Shown: positions 12,701 to 27,700 of the stretch, in pieces
How positions within the stretch are numbered: the stretch's first letter is position 1
Layout: each line of letters begins with the position of its first letter
Source: Siphonodentalium dalli
Taxonomy: Eukaryota > Mollusca > Scaphopoda > Gadilida > Siphonodentaliidae
Direction of reading: 5' to 3'
NCBI GenBank assembly: GCA_032622095.1
Contig: CP136066.1
Coordinates: 229,466,961 to 229,530,960, forward strand
Length of the DNA stretch: 64,000 nucleotides
The notes under the pieces: generated by a model
Told to the model about the DNA's origin: nothing
The model's database searches: none
What the model saw: only the letters and a program-made list of their open reading frames with translations
Position numbers and translations under genes: made by a program

Positions 12701-15700
12701 TTTTGTCAGCTGGACATCTCAAGTACAACCCACAGGGACGTCCCGATAAGGGGGTTGGGTTATGTTTCTTGCCCAAACATTTTATCAACACGTTCAACAG
12801 CTGGAAATTTGATACCTGTAACAACATGAATTGGAAATTTTACAACAACAATAGGTTGAACTTGTTCTGTTATTCAGTTTTTCCAACAATTTATTAGGGG
12901 GTATGTGTTTGTTTTAGACCAACATTTGCATATTTACCACCTTTGGTCAAAAGTTGGGATTGAAATGTCCTATATTTAGAATTTGTCAAACCTTAGGGGG
13001 CGTCAGCTTGGACGTGAGGTAGCAGTATGTGTTCCTTGTAACTACTGAAATTACCCAATTTATTGAAAGATACAACGCTAAGGAACTTGTCTAGAATGTC
13101 TATATAGGGTGTCAAACATAAATTGTCGCTTTTCACATCCTTAAACCGGAGCATATAACCATCTGATTCGTAGGGATGTAGCGCCCCCTTATGAAAATGT
13201 GTTATCATTGGAAATCTCATAAACAGGGACATGGCGATAGTGGTCTTGGGAACACGATGACTGGTGAGTAGTCTGGTGAGTAGTCGCCAAATCGGATGAG
13301 TCACAACGTCTCTGACAAAAGTTAGTGATTGATACAAATAGTGAGTGATACTTGCAGTGACGTGACAAGATGCTCTCTTCGATGCGTCAACGTCGATATC
13401 CAACTGTATCCCCCACCCCTCAATTAGAAACTTCTATTTCTGTGAAATGTAATTGTTTACCCCGGTTGGCTTCTGATTTTCAAGCTGTAACAGTAAGTTG
13501 TCCACCCCCTGGGTTGGACATACTGACTAAATATGACTAACTTAGTGTTAGTCACAAACATTTTGAGTAACTTTGGTCAAGTATTGGAATTATTTGCACA
13601 TAATTCAGCAACTTTAATTTTCGCCTTCCAATTGACTAAGAAAAGTTATGACTAAATCCTGGCAATTTTGACTAATTAGTCGTCTTGAATCCCCATTTCC
13701 TAGTCGTTATGACTAACACCACCCTAGTAATTTTGATTAATGTTATGCCTCAGTTATGTTGGCTGAACTAAGTCAGTCATCCTGAGGAAAAACGTTTGAC
13801 TAACATATGTTAGTCATATTGACTAACTTCTGGCATTTTTTTTTTTCAAAGGGTGCATATGGAAATTATAGGATGGACACCCCATCGCCAAACTGAGCCC
13901 ATATAGCCACGTCCCTATCTAGATTATAAGATATCGGAGCAGTTTGAAATTATAAAATGACCACCACTCCTATTGGTTTGGTTTGGTTTATTAGGGTTTA
14001 TCGTCGTTCTAGCCGCTAGGCGTTGTCGTTGTCAAATTTACGGGTGGGGGAAAGACCACGCAGATACTTGATTTCACCGAGAAATCGTCGCACTGCGTGT
14101 AGAAACCACCGACCCCGTAAATCAACTGACAAACTTGCCCAGATACACGATTCCGGTCACCCTCCCTATGACGGGGTTCGAACCAGCTTCGTCAGCGCTG
14201 GACGGCCTGTGACGGTGTAATGCACCTAACACTCTACCGACTGGACCACCGGGAGTCCCCATCACTCCTATAACCGAGACCATTAGCACGTCCCTGCTTC
14301 GATACACCCCCCCCGATGAAATGGAGCCACGTTACTGCCTCGATGTGTTATGATAAGAGCAGCGGATCAGTTTGAAATCATAGTATGGTCACAATATATA
14401 TAATGCTATACCATCAAAATAATATTTTATTTTCACAAACTGAATGGTTGTAAATTTGTAATTTGTAAAAACAATGATACCAAATTGGTTGTAGTACTCG
14501 TTATTACACTGACTTGTACTTACATACACACACTGCAAACGAACAGTTAATTTGTTAATTTTGCGCAGACAAGTGGTCATCAACTTAGCAATCCGTGAAC
14601 CGATTGGACAGCTCTGATAAGCGATCACCTCTCAACTTATGATTGGTTATTTCTTTTGTAACCTTGGCTTGGCGTGATTCAATATACTGTGAATCACTCA
14701 CAGGCAAATGTTTGTCCGTAAGCAATCTACAATAATCAACAGTAGATCTTTGTGAAATTTGCGAGATTTTGTTAGCTCATCGTTTCATAGTACCGGAGTT
14801 ATCACTAATCACAAAATAATAGCACACATTGTAACTTCCCCAAATCAATTGTTGTCAGTTATTTTAGCTCTATATACATGTCCGTCTAATTTGAACTGGT
14901 ATTCAGATAACACTGATAACGGGTGCATGGGAGCAGAGTGGTGAGTTTAAGTCTAAGGTATTACAATAATACGCCTAAATTTTCCCTGTACTATGAATCC
15001 ACTGTGATAGTTAACACAAATTTGTAATTACAAATTAATAAATACAATTTGTATTTACAGGTATAAAATTGTGCATAGTATTGACCCCGACCTTATTTGG
15101 ACGCATGATACACCATACGTTGGAATAACTACTCGTGTCCAGAAATATAGAGACACTCCCACTTAGACCACCGAACAACCAACTCCTCTGTTCATATACC
15201 TACTGTGCTTATCGGCATAGACCTATTTAAAATATAAAAAAATATCAAACCTTCTGGGATCTTCATTGTTTCCGTTCACGTCCAGATCTCAATTCACCAC
15301 TAGACTTCGGGACACCGTTACATGTGGAACTACATAATATTTTCTTCGCATGTCATTAGATTTGGTGATCGTGTATTTTATATCCTATCTCCCTACTTTA
15401 CGACAATTCCCTGGGTACCACTGGTGGGCTAAATAATTAAAGACTAAGACATATTTGCGTAATGGCAATTCTTTAATCGAATTACCGAAATTATGACAAC
15501 CATCGGCATGTGGCGCGGCCCCGATTGAACAATATGCAACCTGGGTGTACCACGCCACACGCCTAAACCAAAACAGGTATGGCACGGCACCTGGCCGTGC
15601 CAAACCAAGCACTAACCAGTCACTGGAGGGAGTGGAGGACCAAAGGCCCACACCTGAAGGGGTGGGATGGCGGGTAGAAATTATTGACCTTGTGGTCTGT

Positions 15701-18700
15701 GCGAAATTCGTTTGAATGGGCAGTCGGGTATCGACAACGTCACCACGAGGACAATCAATCAATCAATCAAGATACCCGACTTTCTCGTGGTTGGCGCTCA
15801 GATGTTCACTTGACCTCGAACTTTCTAAACAGCTGACCCCGGTCGCAGGTCGATACAACATTAAGGTCGACCGTCTATATTCTGGAACCATATTGTATTC
15901 TATGACGAAATTCTTGCAACAGATACCACCCGAACTTCCCAGTGCATGAACGTTTCGGCTGTAACAAACAATTTTTACAAATTTGGTAAGTGTTATTGAT
16001 AATGAACATGACACACAGTTTATATTGAAAAATGTTTAAGTATTTTTTATTCTTGTATTACAGCCACCATAGACAGCTTGAGGCAGTGTGAGTACGGACA
16101 CATTATTGGTATTATATATATAGACATCTAGGCAACATTAGTTACACGTGAATAGGACATGGGCCCTCTATTACATTTATACATTTACAAATACGGTGTA
16201 TTGAGCCGTACATAAGTTGTCGATTACTATACACATCGATAAGTTAATGGTGTAGATGACTTCTTATAATTTACCAGACTTGGCAAATTAAACTCAAAAG
16301 ATGGATAACTAGAATATGCAATGAAAGATGTTTGATTTATTTTCTCGCAGACAGTCATATATTTTAGCCTGGCAAACTCTCAAATGACCGTCTGAAATCT
16401 GCTTTTATAAAACAATTTGTTTTAATTACTCAGAACATCTCTCTCATGTTGTGAGGTGAACATATGTTGTTATAGTACTATAACATACATTTGCAATAAA
16501 GGATAATAATTTCTTTCTTCAAATTGATAATTTGAAATTGAGACATTTGGAAAATACACGAATGGGCCGCCTCCTTTGTATTGGTTTAAACAATATTTTA
16601 TTTCTTCCCAAAATTATATAATTATAAAACATGACGCATGCATAGAAGACTAGAACGGAGGAAGAGGATTTGACAACAAGCATCAGGTGCTTATATAGAG
16701 CCATCTCCTCAGACAGGAATAGATTACATATAGTGTTCAGTGAGAAGTGGAAGTCAAGATTAAGTGAGAGGAAGAGATACAGAGCATGATAAGAAGATTA
16801 ATGAACTGGTGGATTACAGTTGGGTGAGAAGTTGAGAACAGAGGGAAAAAAAGCAATTAACACATATATTTACAATGATCACTACCCTTATGCATGTTAT
16901 TGTTTTACATAGGAAAATTTAAAACTATTTGTGTCGAGTGGAGTCCATAGTTTGCCAGTACCTTAATATGGCTTTTTTATAATTTTATTTATTTGTTTTT
17001 GGATCGAGTTATTGAAATTATTGCTACGTGGTTAGTTATATACATGTATATGATTTATTGCTATATCATTTTTTGTTTGTGTGTTTCCGGTTGTCGCCCT
17101 ACTCAATGGTTATAAACTCAGTTCGGGATTTATTTGGACGAACTTGTATGATTCGATGACACGTGACTCAATGATTGTCATCTGATATCTATTTTTATTT
17201 CCTTTTTTTCAGCTGGGGTGCCACAACCTCTAATAGGTAAGACTTAGCGTTAACACATTGATTTTTGCGACTTTCTTTTCAATTTATTCCACAATTTTTT
17301 GGCATTTCAAGCATCCACCCACTTGTGTTTTTATACACATTGACATTGTTGCTTACAATGTAATGTCCTTAATTTTCAATTTGTATGGGCTGTGGATATT
17401 TTCTTAAGTTGGTGGCACATTTTTGGTAATTTTCATTTGAATAAATATATATGACTGTTTAACCCTGCCATGGCTGGAGCTTCCTAACATTGTGCGACAA
17501 TCCTGTGCCAATGAATTATCTTTTATATGCGATTCCCCAATAGGGAGCCTCACATATAGAAAAGAATACATTGGCCTAACAATATTTACCTCGACATTGT
17601 AAGCCAGTACATTCTCTTATATATGCGAGCCTCCGTACTCGAATATATGATAATGCACTGACACATGATCTTTAATGCTGCACCAGCGAAGCTCCCGGCA
17701 CGAAGGGGTTAAGTCTCTCGAAGATGGTTAGATGTCGTACCGATACGCCGTACACAGGAACAATATATGAACATATATTCGATTTATCCCAATTTACATG
17801 TAAGTCACTGGGAGTGCATATGGTATACGAAAGACGTGTAAATGAAGTGAGTGAGATGTGAGTGAATTGGAAGAATGTCACTTGGTCTATAACATTATGT
17901 ACCTCTGTTTATATTTACATTCCTTCATTGACGTCTGTTTATTCCAATATATTTACACACTAAGTGTTGTCATCACTAAATCCAGCATTCTGATTGGTCG
18001 GCGCCCACGTGGCTAGTTGCAGTTATTTCTCGGTGAATGCGTAACCCCTAATAACACCAAGCTAATAACACCATCGATACGTCATTAGGTTTGGAAAGAC
18101 GAACGCGTAATGTTTTGGGCGCATTTGGACTCGCGCATGATTGACTTAATACATCATCGGGTTTCAACATGAAGAGAAATTGTTCCTATTAACTTTTGCC
18201 AAGGGTGCTATTGGGTATTTTGGGCTGATCTTGTCACGATACACTTTTCGATTTAAATATATTTACAAAAGTGGCTTTTTCGCTAAATGTATATAAATAT
18301 AAGGATTAACTGTCATGTGGACTATTTTTATGGAGATGTAACGGTGAGGTAAGTGGACATAACTTGTATGTAAAACCCTTCGGGTTTTACACAAGTTATG
18401 TCACTTACCTCACCGTTACATCTCCATAAAAACAGTCCACATGACAGTTAATCCTTATACAAAACAAGTCTCTCGATGGTAGAATTGTGATACATACGGC
18501 AGCGTAGAACCGCCACCTCCTCTTTTGGTACTAACGTGTTTAAACAAGTTAGCTAACGTGTTTACACATGTTAGTTAACTTGATTAAACAAGTTAGCTAA
18601 CTTATTTACACAAGTAACTAAATTGTTTAAACAAGTTAGCTAACCTGTTTAAACAAGTTAACTAACTTGTGTAAACAAGTTACTAATTTGTTTAAACAAG

Positions 18701-21700
18701 TGACTAACTTGTTTATACAAGTTATCGAACTTGTTTACACAAGTTAACTAACATGTGTAAGCACATTAGCTAACCTGTTTAAACAAGTTACTAAATTGTT
18801 TAAACAAGATATCGAAGTTCTAACTTGTTTAAACAAGTAAACTAACTTGTGTAAACAAGTAACTCACTTGTCTAAACAAGTTACTGACCTATTTAAGCAA
18901 GTTAGCTACTTGTTTACACAAGTTTCTAACTTGTTTAAACAATTTAGTTACTTAATTAAACAAGTTAGCATCTGACCAATCACGGATAGCCATTGTCTAC
19001 AACATCGTAGAGCCACCACATCCTCTTATGTTACTAACTTGTTTAAACAATTTAGCTAACTTGATTAAACAAGGTAGCATCTGACCAATCACGGATAGCC
19101 ATTGTCTACAACATCGTAGAGCCACCGCACCCACTTCTGTAACTATTTACACAAGTTAGTTAACTTGTTTAAACAAGTTTGTAACTTGTTTATTAATGTT
19201 TAAACAAGTTGGGAACTTGTTTACACAAGTTAGTTAACTTGTTTAAACAAGTTAGTAGCTTGTGTACACATGTTAGCTAACTTGTTTAAACAAGTTAGCC
19301 ACCTTGTTTAAACAAGTTAGAAACTTGTTTAAACAGGTTAGTATCAAAAGAGGAGGTGGCGGTCCTACGCTGCCGTATGTACACACGGTAATCACTCTTC
19401 ATTTTCTATTTTACAGAGGAATTCATAGCTGGATTGATTAATCCATGTGAGTAAATATTTTATTTTTTCCATGTTCACATCAGCTACATGAGGTTATATT
19501 GTGTTACGAAGAACCGCATCTGGATCTCTAATGAATCGTATTTAATTAACCGAGTGCACTAAATTCTGATTCGAGCCGAGCTTTAGTGGACGAGGTTAAT
19601 ACATTTCGTATAAAATTGCGACGAATGTGAGATCCTTTTTATCATATAATCACATTTTAGCAAGGGAAACTCGAAACTGTCAGGGTTAAAAAAATAATAT
19701 TGGTTTCCTTATCATAACTAAATAGGAAGTAAAGATACCTTCATGAAAAAATATAGTTCCATTTTAAATCTGTCTTTTCGTGTTGACAAAATTGTTCAAC
19801 CACACTTATCTGACGGTAAACACTAAATGCAGATGATTAACCCTTTACCCAACAGAAGGGCCCTGTGCCAATGCATTCTCTTATATATGCGAGTCGACCA
19901 TAGGTCGCCTCGCATATATAAGAGAATGCATTGGCTTAACAAATTAAAAATTATAAAATTGTTAAAGAATGTAAGAAAAAATGGTAAAAAGTGTTAAAAA
20001 AAGATTTTTTTTAGGCCAATGCATTCTCTTATATATGCGAGGCGACCTATGGTCGACTCGCATATATAAGAGAATGCATTGGCACAGGGCATAACTGTAA
20101 CTATCACAATGTGGTCACACAAATTGAATATAAACATTATATTCTTATAAACATAATAACAACATTGCTAGATATCATTGCACTAAGTTCTTAGGGACTG
20201 TGCGCGCCAATATTGCACGTGTGTCTAACTAAACACTATGATGCCGTTTCAGGGGCTAATTCTGTGATAAATCATAGTGTTCGATTGATTGCGCCACATC
20301 ATCTCCCTTAAACCTTTCTAATCTTAAAATACTCACAACTTTTATGTATTTCTCTTCACAGCGGGAACCACAGTGCCTGCCCAGAGTGAGTATCTGCTTT
20401 AACGACCATCTTTAGAAACGGCTCAGCAATTTTTTTTTAAATGTTTATTACCCAAAGATATACATATATATGCGGCCATTTTACATAAAGATGTGAATTC
20501 AAACATATATCAATGGGCCGTTTGTTGCACCAAGACTTAAAAAGAGCACCCAGCAGAGAAAATATCCCCCAGTGAGACATCTGCGTCTAACATGATGAAA
20601 ATAACGTTATTCAGAATTCCAATCTTTAATAGAAGAAATGAAAAAGGATAAGACACAATTGGGTCGTGTGTTGAACGAAATGACTGCTAAATTGGTATGT
20701 CAGCCAGTGACACCCGAAAACAAAATGCTCGAGCTATTGGGAAGTAGAATGGCTGCTGATATCAACCATTCACTGAAAACTGTACGAGAAGAAATGTAAG
20801 CTAGCGGGCTAGCATCACTAAATTTACCCTCTGGGGACCTTGTCTCTAACATTGCTATTTAGATATAACGTTTTCTATTTGCAGTTCCAACAACCAAACC
20901 GACAACACGTGAGTATTGTTGACAATCCCATAATATCGGCATGTGTATGATACATACTGCTGTGAGCCACTATCGTTTGGAAATCCACACAAAAGGGTAA
21001 CGGTTTTTATCAACAATAACACTTAGCCCGTGCTGGCGGTGGTTTATTGTTTCGGAAAACAGCACTCCTCTAATTTATTTCGGTTGTAACAAGAAACAAC
21101 AGTGGCCGCAGACACTCCAGACAAGATGGCGTCCATCATGGCGGTCATTTTGTTATATGCACCATGTCTCTTTGATCGCCGTTATAGTAAAGATGATATC
21201 ACATGCGGTCTTGTTTCCGCTCGATTCGGTATGCTAATATACAACCCTTACAAATTAGCCAAAAATCCGACACCAGAATCCAATATGGCGGCCAAGATGG
21301 CCGCCAAAATGTGAAAATATGCTATTTTTCTGACATTTCACCACCTTTCGTTTGTCTCTGTGGGAGAAAATTGGGATCTTGACTTGAATTTATACATTTC
21401 TCGTTTAGAAGAGTCATTGGCGAACAAAAGAGGACCATAATATACATTCATTGTGGGATATTTTTGTCCGATATCATGTTTTCCCAAATGCCGGTATAAT
21501 AGGTCAAAGCCGAATCGACGCTAATAACGCGATGTGATGTTTAGAATCAATCAATGCCATTTATCACAACCCAAAAGGATTGTTTTACGGTATTGCGTAA
21601 GCGACGCAAGTATAGTTGTGACGTCACTAATTTATATAACCCGACAACATGAAAAAAATGTTTTTACATCCGGGCGATTCAGACCTATGGGCCCCAGTGG

Positions 21701-24700
21701 TGGCCGCCATGTTGGAATATAATTGACAAATTAATAAAACGAATTTATTTTTATTTTTCGATCAGCCTCCCTATAGCAACACTATTAAATTTGAAAAACA
21801 AAATCAACCTTATTCAAAATTAAATGCTTAATGTGGATTTAGCTGACACGGGCGCATAGCATTCGGCAAACATCGCCATATTCCGCAGCGTTACGGTTTG
21901 AAAATTACGTCCCCCGGCAGGCCATAGCAACGTTGGAAATGATGACGCAATTTCGTTACAAAATGGTGGCGCTCTCTTATTTGCGAAATTTGGAATTGAA
22001 TTGCTTGTTATTGTTATCGCTCGTATTTTAAATGTACAACGGTATCACAACACGTAAGCGTTAGGAAAAAACGAGAAAGCACAAGCGAAGATAGCACAAC
22101 GAGCCCATTATTGGAATGACTTTAGAGTCAAAGCAGTCAAAAGAAGAAGAAGAACAACAACTTGTTTTGAACTTTAACTTGAAGTTTAAAAGTGAAAATC
22201 AGTCAGTCGGTAAGAAGCTCAATGACGAATCTGTGACTGAAAAAATATGAAAATGAAGGTCACTGGAGTGGAATGTGGACTGGTCTGTGCAGACTGATCA
22301 CCACGGCAATTTGACTTGTTCTGTTATTGTTCAATGTTAAGTCTGTTTTCACCTGGACTGGTTAGACTTAGAGTTGCAACTGCAACTTAGTGCAAGCGGC
22401 AAATTGTTCAGTCTACTAACCACTTCTCTAAATAGTCAATTAATTGTTAATATCCAACACTGTCAGGTCAAGCCTCAACTTGGGTCAAGGAAATCAGAAA
22501 ATGGATATTTTAGAGCTGACTGATATACTCATTTACTATAGACAGTGTAGTTCAGTCATGAACCGTTGAACGTAGCGCGTAGCTGGAAATTGTGTAAGCA
22601 GTAATCGATGAAAGCGGTCATGTGGCCTACTAATCTAATAATATTAGGATTGTATTAGTCAATTTAGTGATTACAGATTAGTAAATTTAGTTATCAACGA
22701 CTTCAGGCTCACTGAGCCTCACCCACTCACTGTGACTCAGGTCAAAATACAATTCTAGCCATCTACACTACAGAGCAGTCGACACACATATGTAACAAAC
22801 ATGTGAAGCCCAGTGAATTGGTGACTAACAAAGTGAGTCATGTATCTTCTTGTTGAGTGAAGGAAAAGAACATCTCCCAATCTCACTTGGTCTCGGCACA
22901 CTGCCTTATAGAAGCCGATGTTAGTATCGCGTCCCATTTGTTGATTTAAGTATGTTTTGTCGAGGTTTTGGATCATGTAATAAATAGAATCTACAACTCG
23001 TCCCCAGCTTATAGCGGAATTTACAAAACTCGTCCAGTAAATTAGGTCTGGTCCTCGCCAAAGCATCGGTCCAGACCTAATTTACTGGACTCGTATTGTA
23101 AATTTCGCTATAAACTGGGGACTCGTTGTCGACCCTCTATATATTTCAGACATAATATGTCCATAGCGTATTACAAATTATAGTGATACATAAATACGTC
23201 ATTATATATATACACAAACAGTCAGCACATGCAATTGTTATATTAGGTATAGTGTGCGGTCAGATACAAACATCCCACTGCATGATCTATCGTACTTCAT
23301 TAACATTATGTATGCATTGTTGTAGCAGACCGATAATTTATTCATATTCTTTTTTGTATAATTAGTCCAAAGATGAGCACAGTAGAGTTGAGACACAACT
23401 CTTTGAAATAGGAACATTTTTACTGGTGGTGAACATCTAGCGAATTTGCGTATTATACTGTTGGCACACACACAAATAGCCCTGTATTGTCGCTGTATAT
23501 CGTCATTGTACCACAACTCGTTTGTCAATATGTGTCCGAGATATTTACAAGAGGGACGAACTTGATCTCATCACCGTTCAAAGCTATCCTCGCTAAGTGT
23601 TTTCTATCAAGACATCTTGGTAGAAAAGCCATTGCAACGCGAATGTTTCTGTAGATTTATATAATTTCACCCATACAGAGCCCCAGACAAACATGAGCAG
23701 ACGACACTCTTCTATATGCTTCTATATATGTGTGGGGCTCCCTGCAGGGTAATGGATGTTTTTTTTATTTTATGTCCTAAAAATTGTAAGAAACATTTAT
23801 TTAAAAAAAAAGATAACAAATTGTTAGGCCAATGCATTCTCTTATATATGCGAGGCGACCTATGGTCGACTCGCATATATAAGAAAATGCATTGGCACAG
23901 GGTAAAACAAATCCTGACTTACGACTGGATTTGATATGGCGGGTCACAGATGTTTCCTTTATTTGTCAGCCACCACAACAACCGCCGCTTTATTCGATGC
24001 AGCGATCGACCCACAAATGAACAATTTGTTCCCCGACCTGAACTCCATATTCCAAGGCATGGGTATGGTTACCACCGACAGCGCCAGCGCCATGCAGGTA
24101 ATAGGTAATACTGGAACTCCAGTGGTAACCAACGCAACGACAACTGTAACCACGACTACTGCCAACACGACGGGCGCTTTGGATTTTATTCAGGGTGGGG
24201 GCCAGGGATCAACGACGGAGGTATGTATGTGCATGCGTTTATGTATGTTTGTATATATGTATGTGACATGGTGTGTATGTATGTGTGTATTTGTACGGTA
24301 CACATGTGTGTGTGTATATTCATGTGTGTATATGTATGCATATAGGTGTGTATATCTATTATATAACTCCATTTCATTACATATAATAACCATGTACGTA
24401 ACATTGGTACATCGCGACATACTGATTAATAGTTTAAAGTAAGTGATGTACAACCTATGGTTATTTACAACATCTTGGTTTCAAAAGCAATGACAAAACA
24501 GCAATGTAGCGTATATATATTGATCATGAGGTATACCTAATGTAATATCTTTTTTGGTTCGCTTAGAAACTTTAGATAGGTCTGTCGAAATTAGATTTGT
24601 CTATTCCGGACATGATAATGCAAAATTGGATCGTAACTGATTATTGTCTCCATTGTATTTTATTTATGTGTAATATTCGGAACAAATCCTGGAAAGTTCT

Positions 24701-27700
24701 AATTTCTATATAATGTATATACGTTTTCTCATGTACGATATATAATGGCTTAGAATAATACAGCATTACTTACTTACTACTTAGGTAACGACGTCGACAA
24801 CGGAAGCGGGTCGATACATCGCATCCGAGATGAGCATCGGTGTGCCGAAGAAAAAACCTGAACGTGAGTCAAGCTGTAAAACAGAGTTCAGTCCCCTCGC
24901 TACGCGATGTCTGAACGCTGCCGGCATGTGTTTTTCCTTAAATAAATCTAACATTTTTTATTGAAGTGTTTTGTCAGTTACTATTCATACTGGCTTGATC
25001 TGAACAATGTTCAAATGCATATGGTCAGTTCACTTTCTCAGACTAATGCAATAATGAATTGTAACCTGCACAAATCTCAAACAAATAAATGTGACATTTC
25101 TTCACATTATGGGTAGGTGCGGCAGCGGTAAGTCCCGCGTAGGGGACTGAACTCTGCATGGAGCGTATTTTTTAGCCAAATTAAAAAACACTTTGACCAA
25201 ATTAAACCCTCATTTCATGGTTTCACAATCAATCAATATTTTTGTTTTATTTAACATCTAGCTTTCTATATAATTATGTCCTCTGTCCACACCTTCAAAT
25301 ACCCTGTCAAGACTTCTTTAATCCCACCATTGTTACTTGAAAATATACCTCTATTCACCATCTACCATTTAGCCCTATGACATACAAATGATTCATTAGT
25401 GTTAATCTTCATTACGGTGTTATTTCACTTGCATGGTGGCCAGTTGTTTGATAATGCACTGCCATGTGTGCCTTTTGTTACCCATTAGGGAACGTTCATA
25501 CCCTGGCAAGTTTGCACGATATGTTTTTGTGGGCATTTCGTCATAGAAAACCACATGGTGCCAGAATATGAACGGAAACATGCACATAACATGCATCTTT
25601 ACCAAAGCGAAAGACACGAGAAGTAAAATTTATATAGTTCCACTTGTAACGGTGCTACTGGAATTTGCCTTCAAATACCTGTATGATTTATTCTTGCGAG
25701 ATAATTGTCTGCTATTTACAGGCAAATTCCGGTAGCATCGATATAGGTGGAACTACATATATTTTAATTTGCCGGTAGTTATCTGTGGTACAGATGCATA
25801 TTATATGCTTGTTTCCGTTCATATTCTGACACCATATCGTTTTCTACTACAAAATGCCTATAAACCATGCCGTGCAAACTTGCCAGTGTATGAACATACC
25901 CTTAAGCTGTATCGCCTAATCAATTAGCAGGTGATGGTACTATAAATTAGCAGATAGGTGATGGTACTATAAATTAGCAGATGATGGTACTATAAATTAG
26001 CAGATGATGGTACTATAAATTAACAGATGATGGTACTATAAATTTGATTCGCATGTCGCTCCCATTACACAATCAATTTGGGGTTTTAGTTTAAACAATA
26101 TTTTATTTGAACTTAACAGAACAAATTTACATACATGACAACAATACATACATGACATGTAATTATAAAATGGTCAAAAGAGGATTGAGCAACGAAGCTT
26201 ATGGGCTTTTGTTAAGTCCTATCCTCAGAAAATAAATGTTACCCCAGGTATCTTGGAATATATGCCTTTGGGTTATAACAGACGGGTTTAGTTCTGTATG
26301 GTCCGAATAATAAAGATTAGATGAAGGGAATGGAAAGGGAAAGGGAGTCCAGGCAGTGATTGAAAGGGGGTAATTGAGCTTACCATTAACAGCAGGATAA
26401 AATATATCACAGAGAAATAAGAGAGGATTTTACCATATTAAATTGCCCATCATTTATCGTCACAAGCCTAAGAAAATCAAAATTTGGGTTTTTGCATTAG
26501 AATTAGGATTTCGAGGAAACACCGTTTGGCCAAATGAATATTTTTGGTCATTTTCGACAACGTGAACCCTGCTGCCCGACCATATACGGCATTAGCCCCT
26601 CTTGGGTTGGAACATTGGTCTGGTTTCGTAAAAGTTAACCTCAAACCCACGCATACGCGTTTGTAATAATATTGGCTACACTGTTCCAGAAATGTGTCTC
26701 GTTGTGGTGTGAACATTGAGTCAAGTCCGTTATTTCGTAAATGTAATTTTTTTTAGCGATATAACGGAAAACTTAGAGTTATATCTGATTTTTTGAAAAA
26801 TAGAACAGAACAGAATAGAATATAGTTATTTACCAATAAAGGCATTCAGTGGGTAAAGGCTACGAAGTGATATAACAAACATATAGTAAACAGTGCTTAA
26901 CATTTAGAAAAAGAACAAATACGAACATATAACAGGTCATGCTCATCCTGAATTTTGTATAGACATTTTTATAGATAATGCTGAATTGGATATATATAAT
27001 AGATCGGTATAGAATATGTGGGATGATACTGGATTATCCCACAAAACTTCCTAACAGTTGGCAGTTTCCCCTAACCCCTAACGTTGGAAAATGTCCAACT
27101 GACGGCCATTTCAGATCAAAATTTTAACCAAAAGTAGAAAATGGTGCTAATGATGGACTAAAACAACACACTTACCACCAATTACTTGTTGGGAATTCAA
27201 AGAGTGAGAGATATTTCAACCTATATGTTGTGCAAATGACAAACTAATGTTCTGTCAGGCATGAAATTTCCAACAATTGAACATTTTTACTGAAGTTATA
27301 CACCCACCATCGCCTCGTCCCTGACTACAGATTGGATATAAAACACCGAAAACCAAATGGTGGTTCTTCAGGTCAGGCACATCCTGAATTCCATTATTAT
27401 AGTGGTATCTGACCATTACCGTTTTGTTAATTTGATAAAAGAGGGATAATCCAAAATCATATTTCACACAAATATTATTCAAAATCAGTGTCGCACTAAT
27501 TCGGTATCATACATATAGTTTGTCCAGGAGAGTGAATAATCATGACGGCACACGATAAGTAACTCAATTAGCATGCACTTAGTTGAAATGTTATGAAGGA
27601 GCGATTAGGTCATCCTGTTATTGTCATTTAGAAAGGCATATATTAGTAATATATTATAATATTATTGAATAACAAACTGGCGCAAAAGATCGCACAACGA

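Noticed and set aside
14904-14938. Possible exon with ATTCAG acceptor and GTG|GTGAGTTT donor
   Set aside because: 34 nt long, which leaves phase 2 and breaks the phase-1 pattern and reading frame; the pyrimidine tract is weak.
15945-15987. Possible exon with CCCAG acceptor and TTTG|GTAAGTG donor
   Set aside because: 43 nt would shift the frame, and the sequence belongs to a diverged foldback-related repeat.
23966-24442. Reading exon 7 as a single-exon gene continuing to 24442
   Set aside because: Beyond 24220 the frame is a translated GTAT microsatellite. The GTATGT donor and the in-frame exon at 24785 explain the coding part better.
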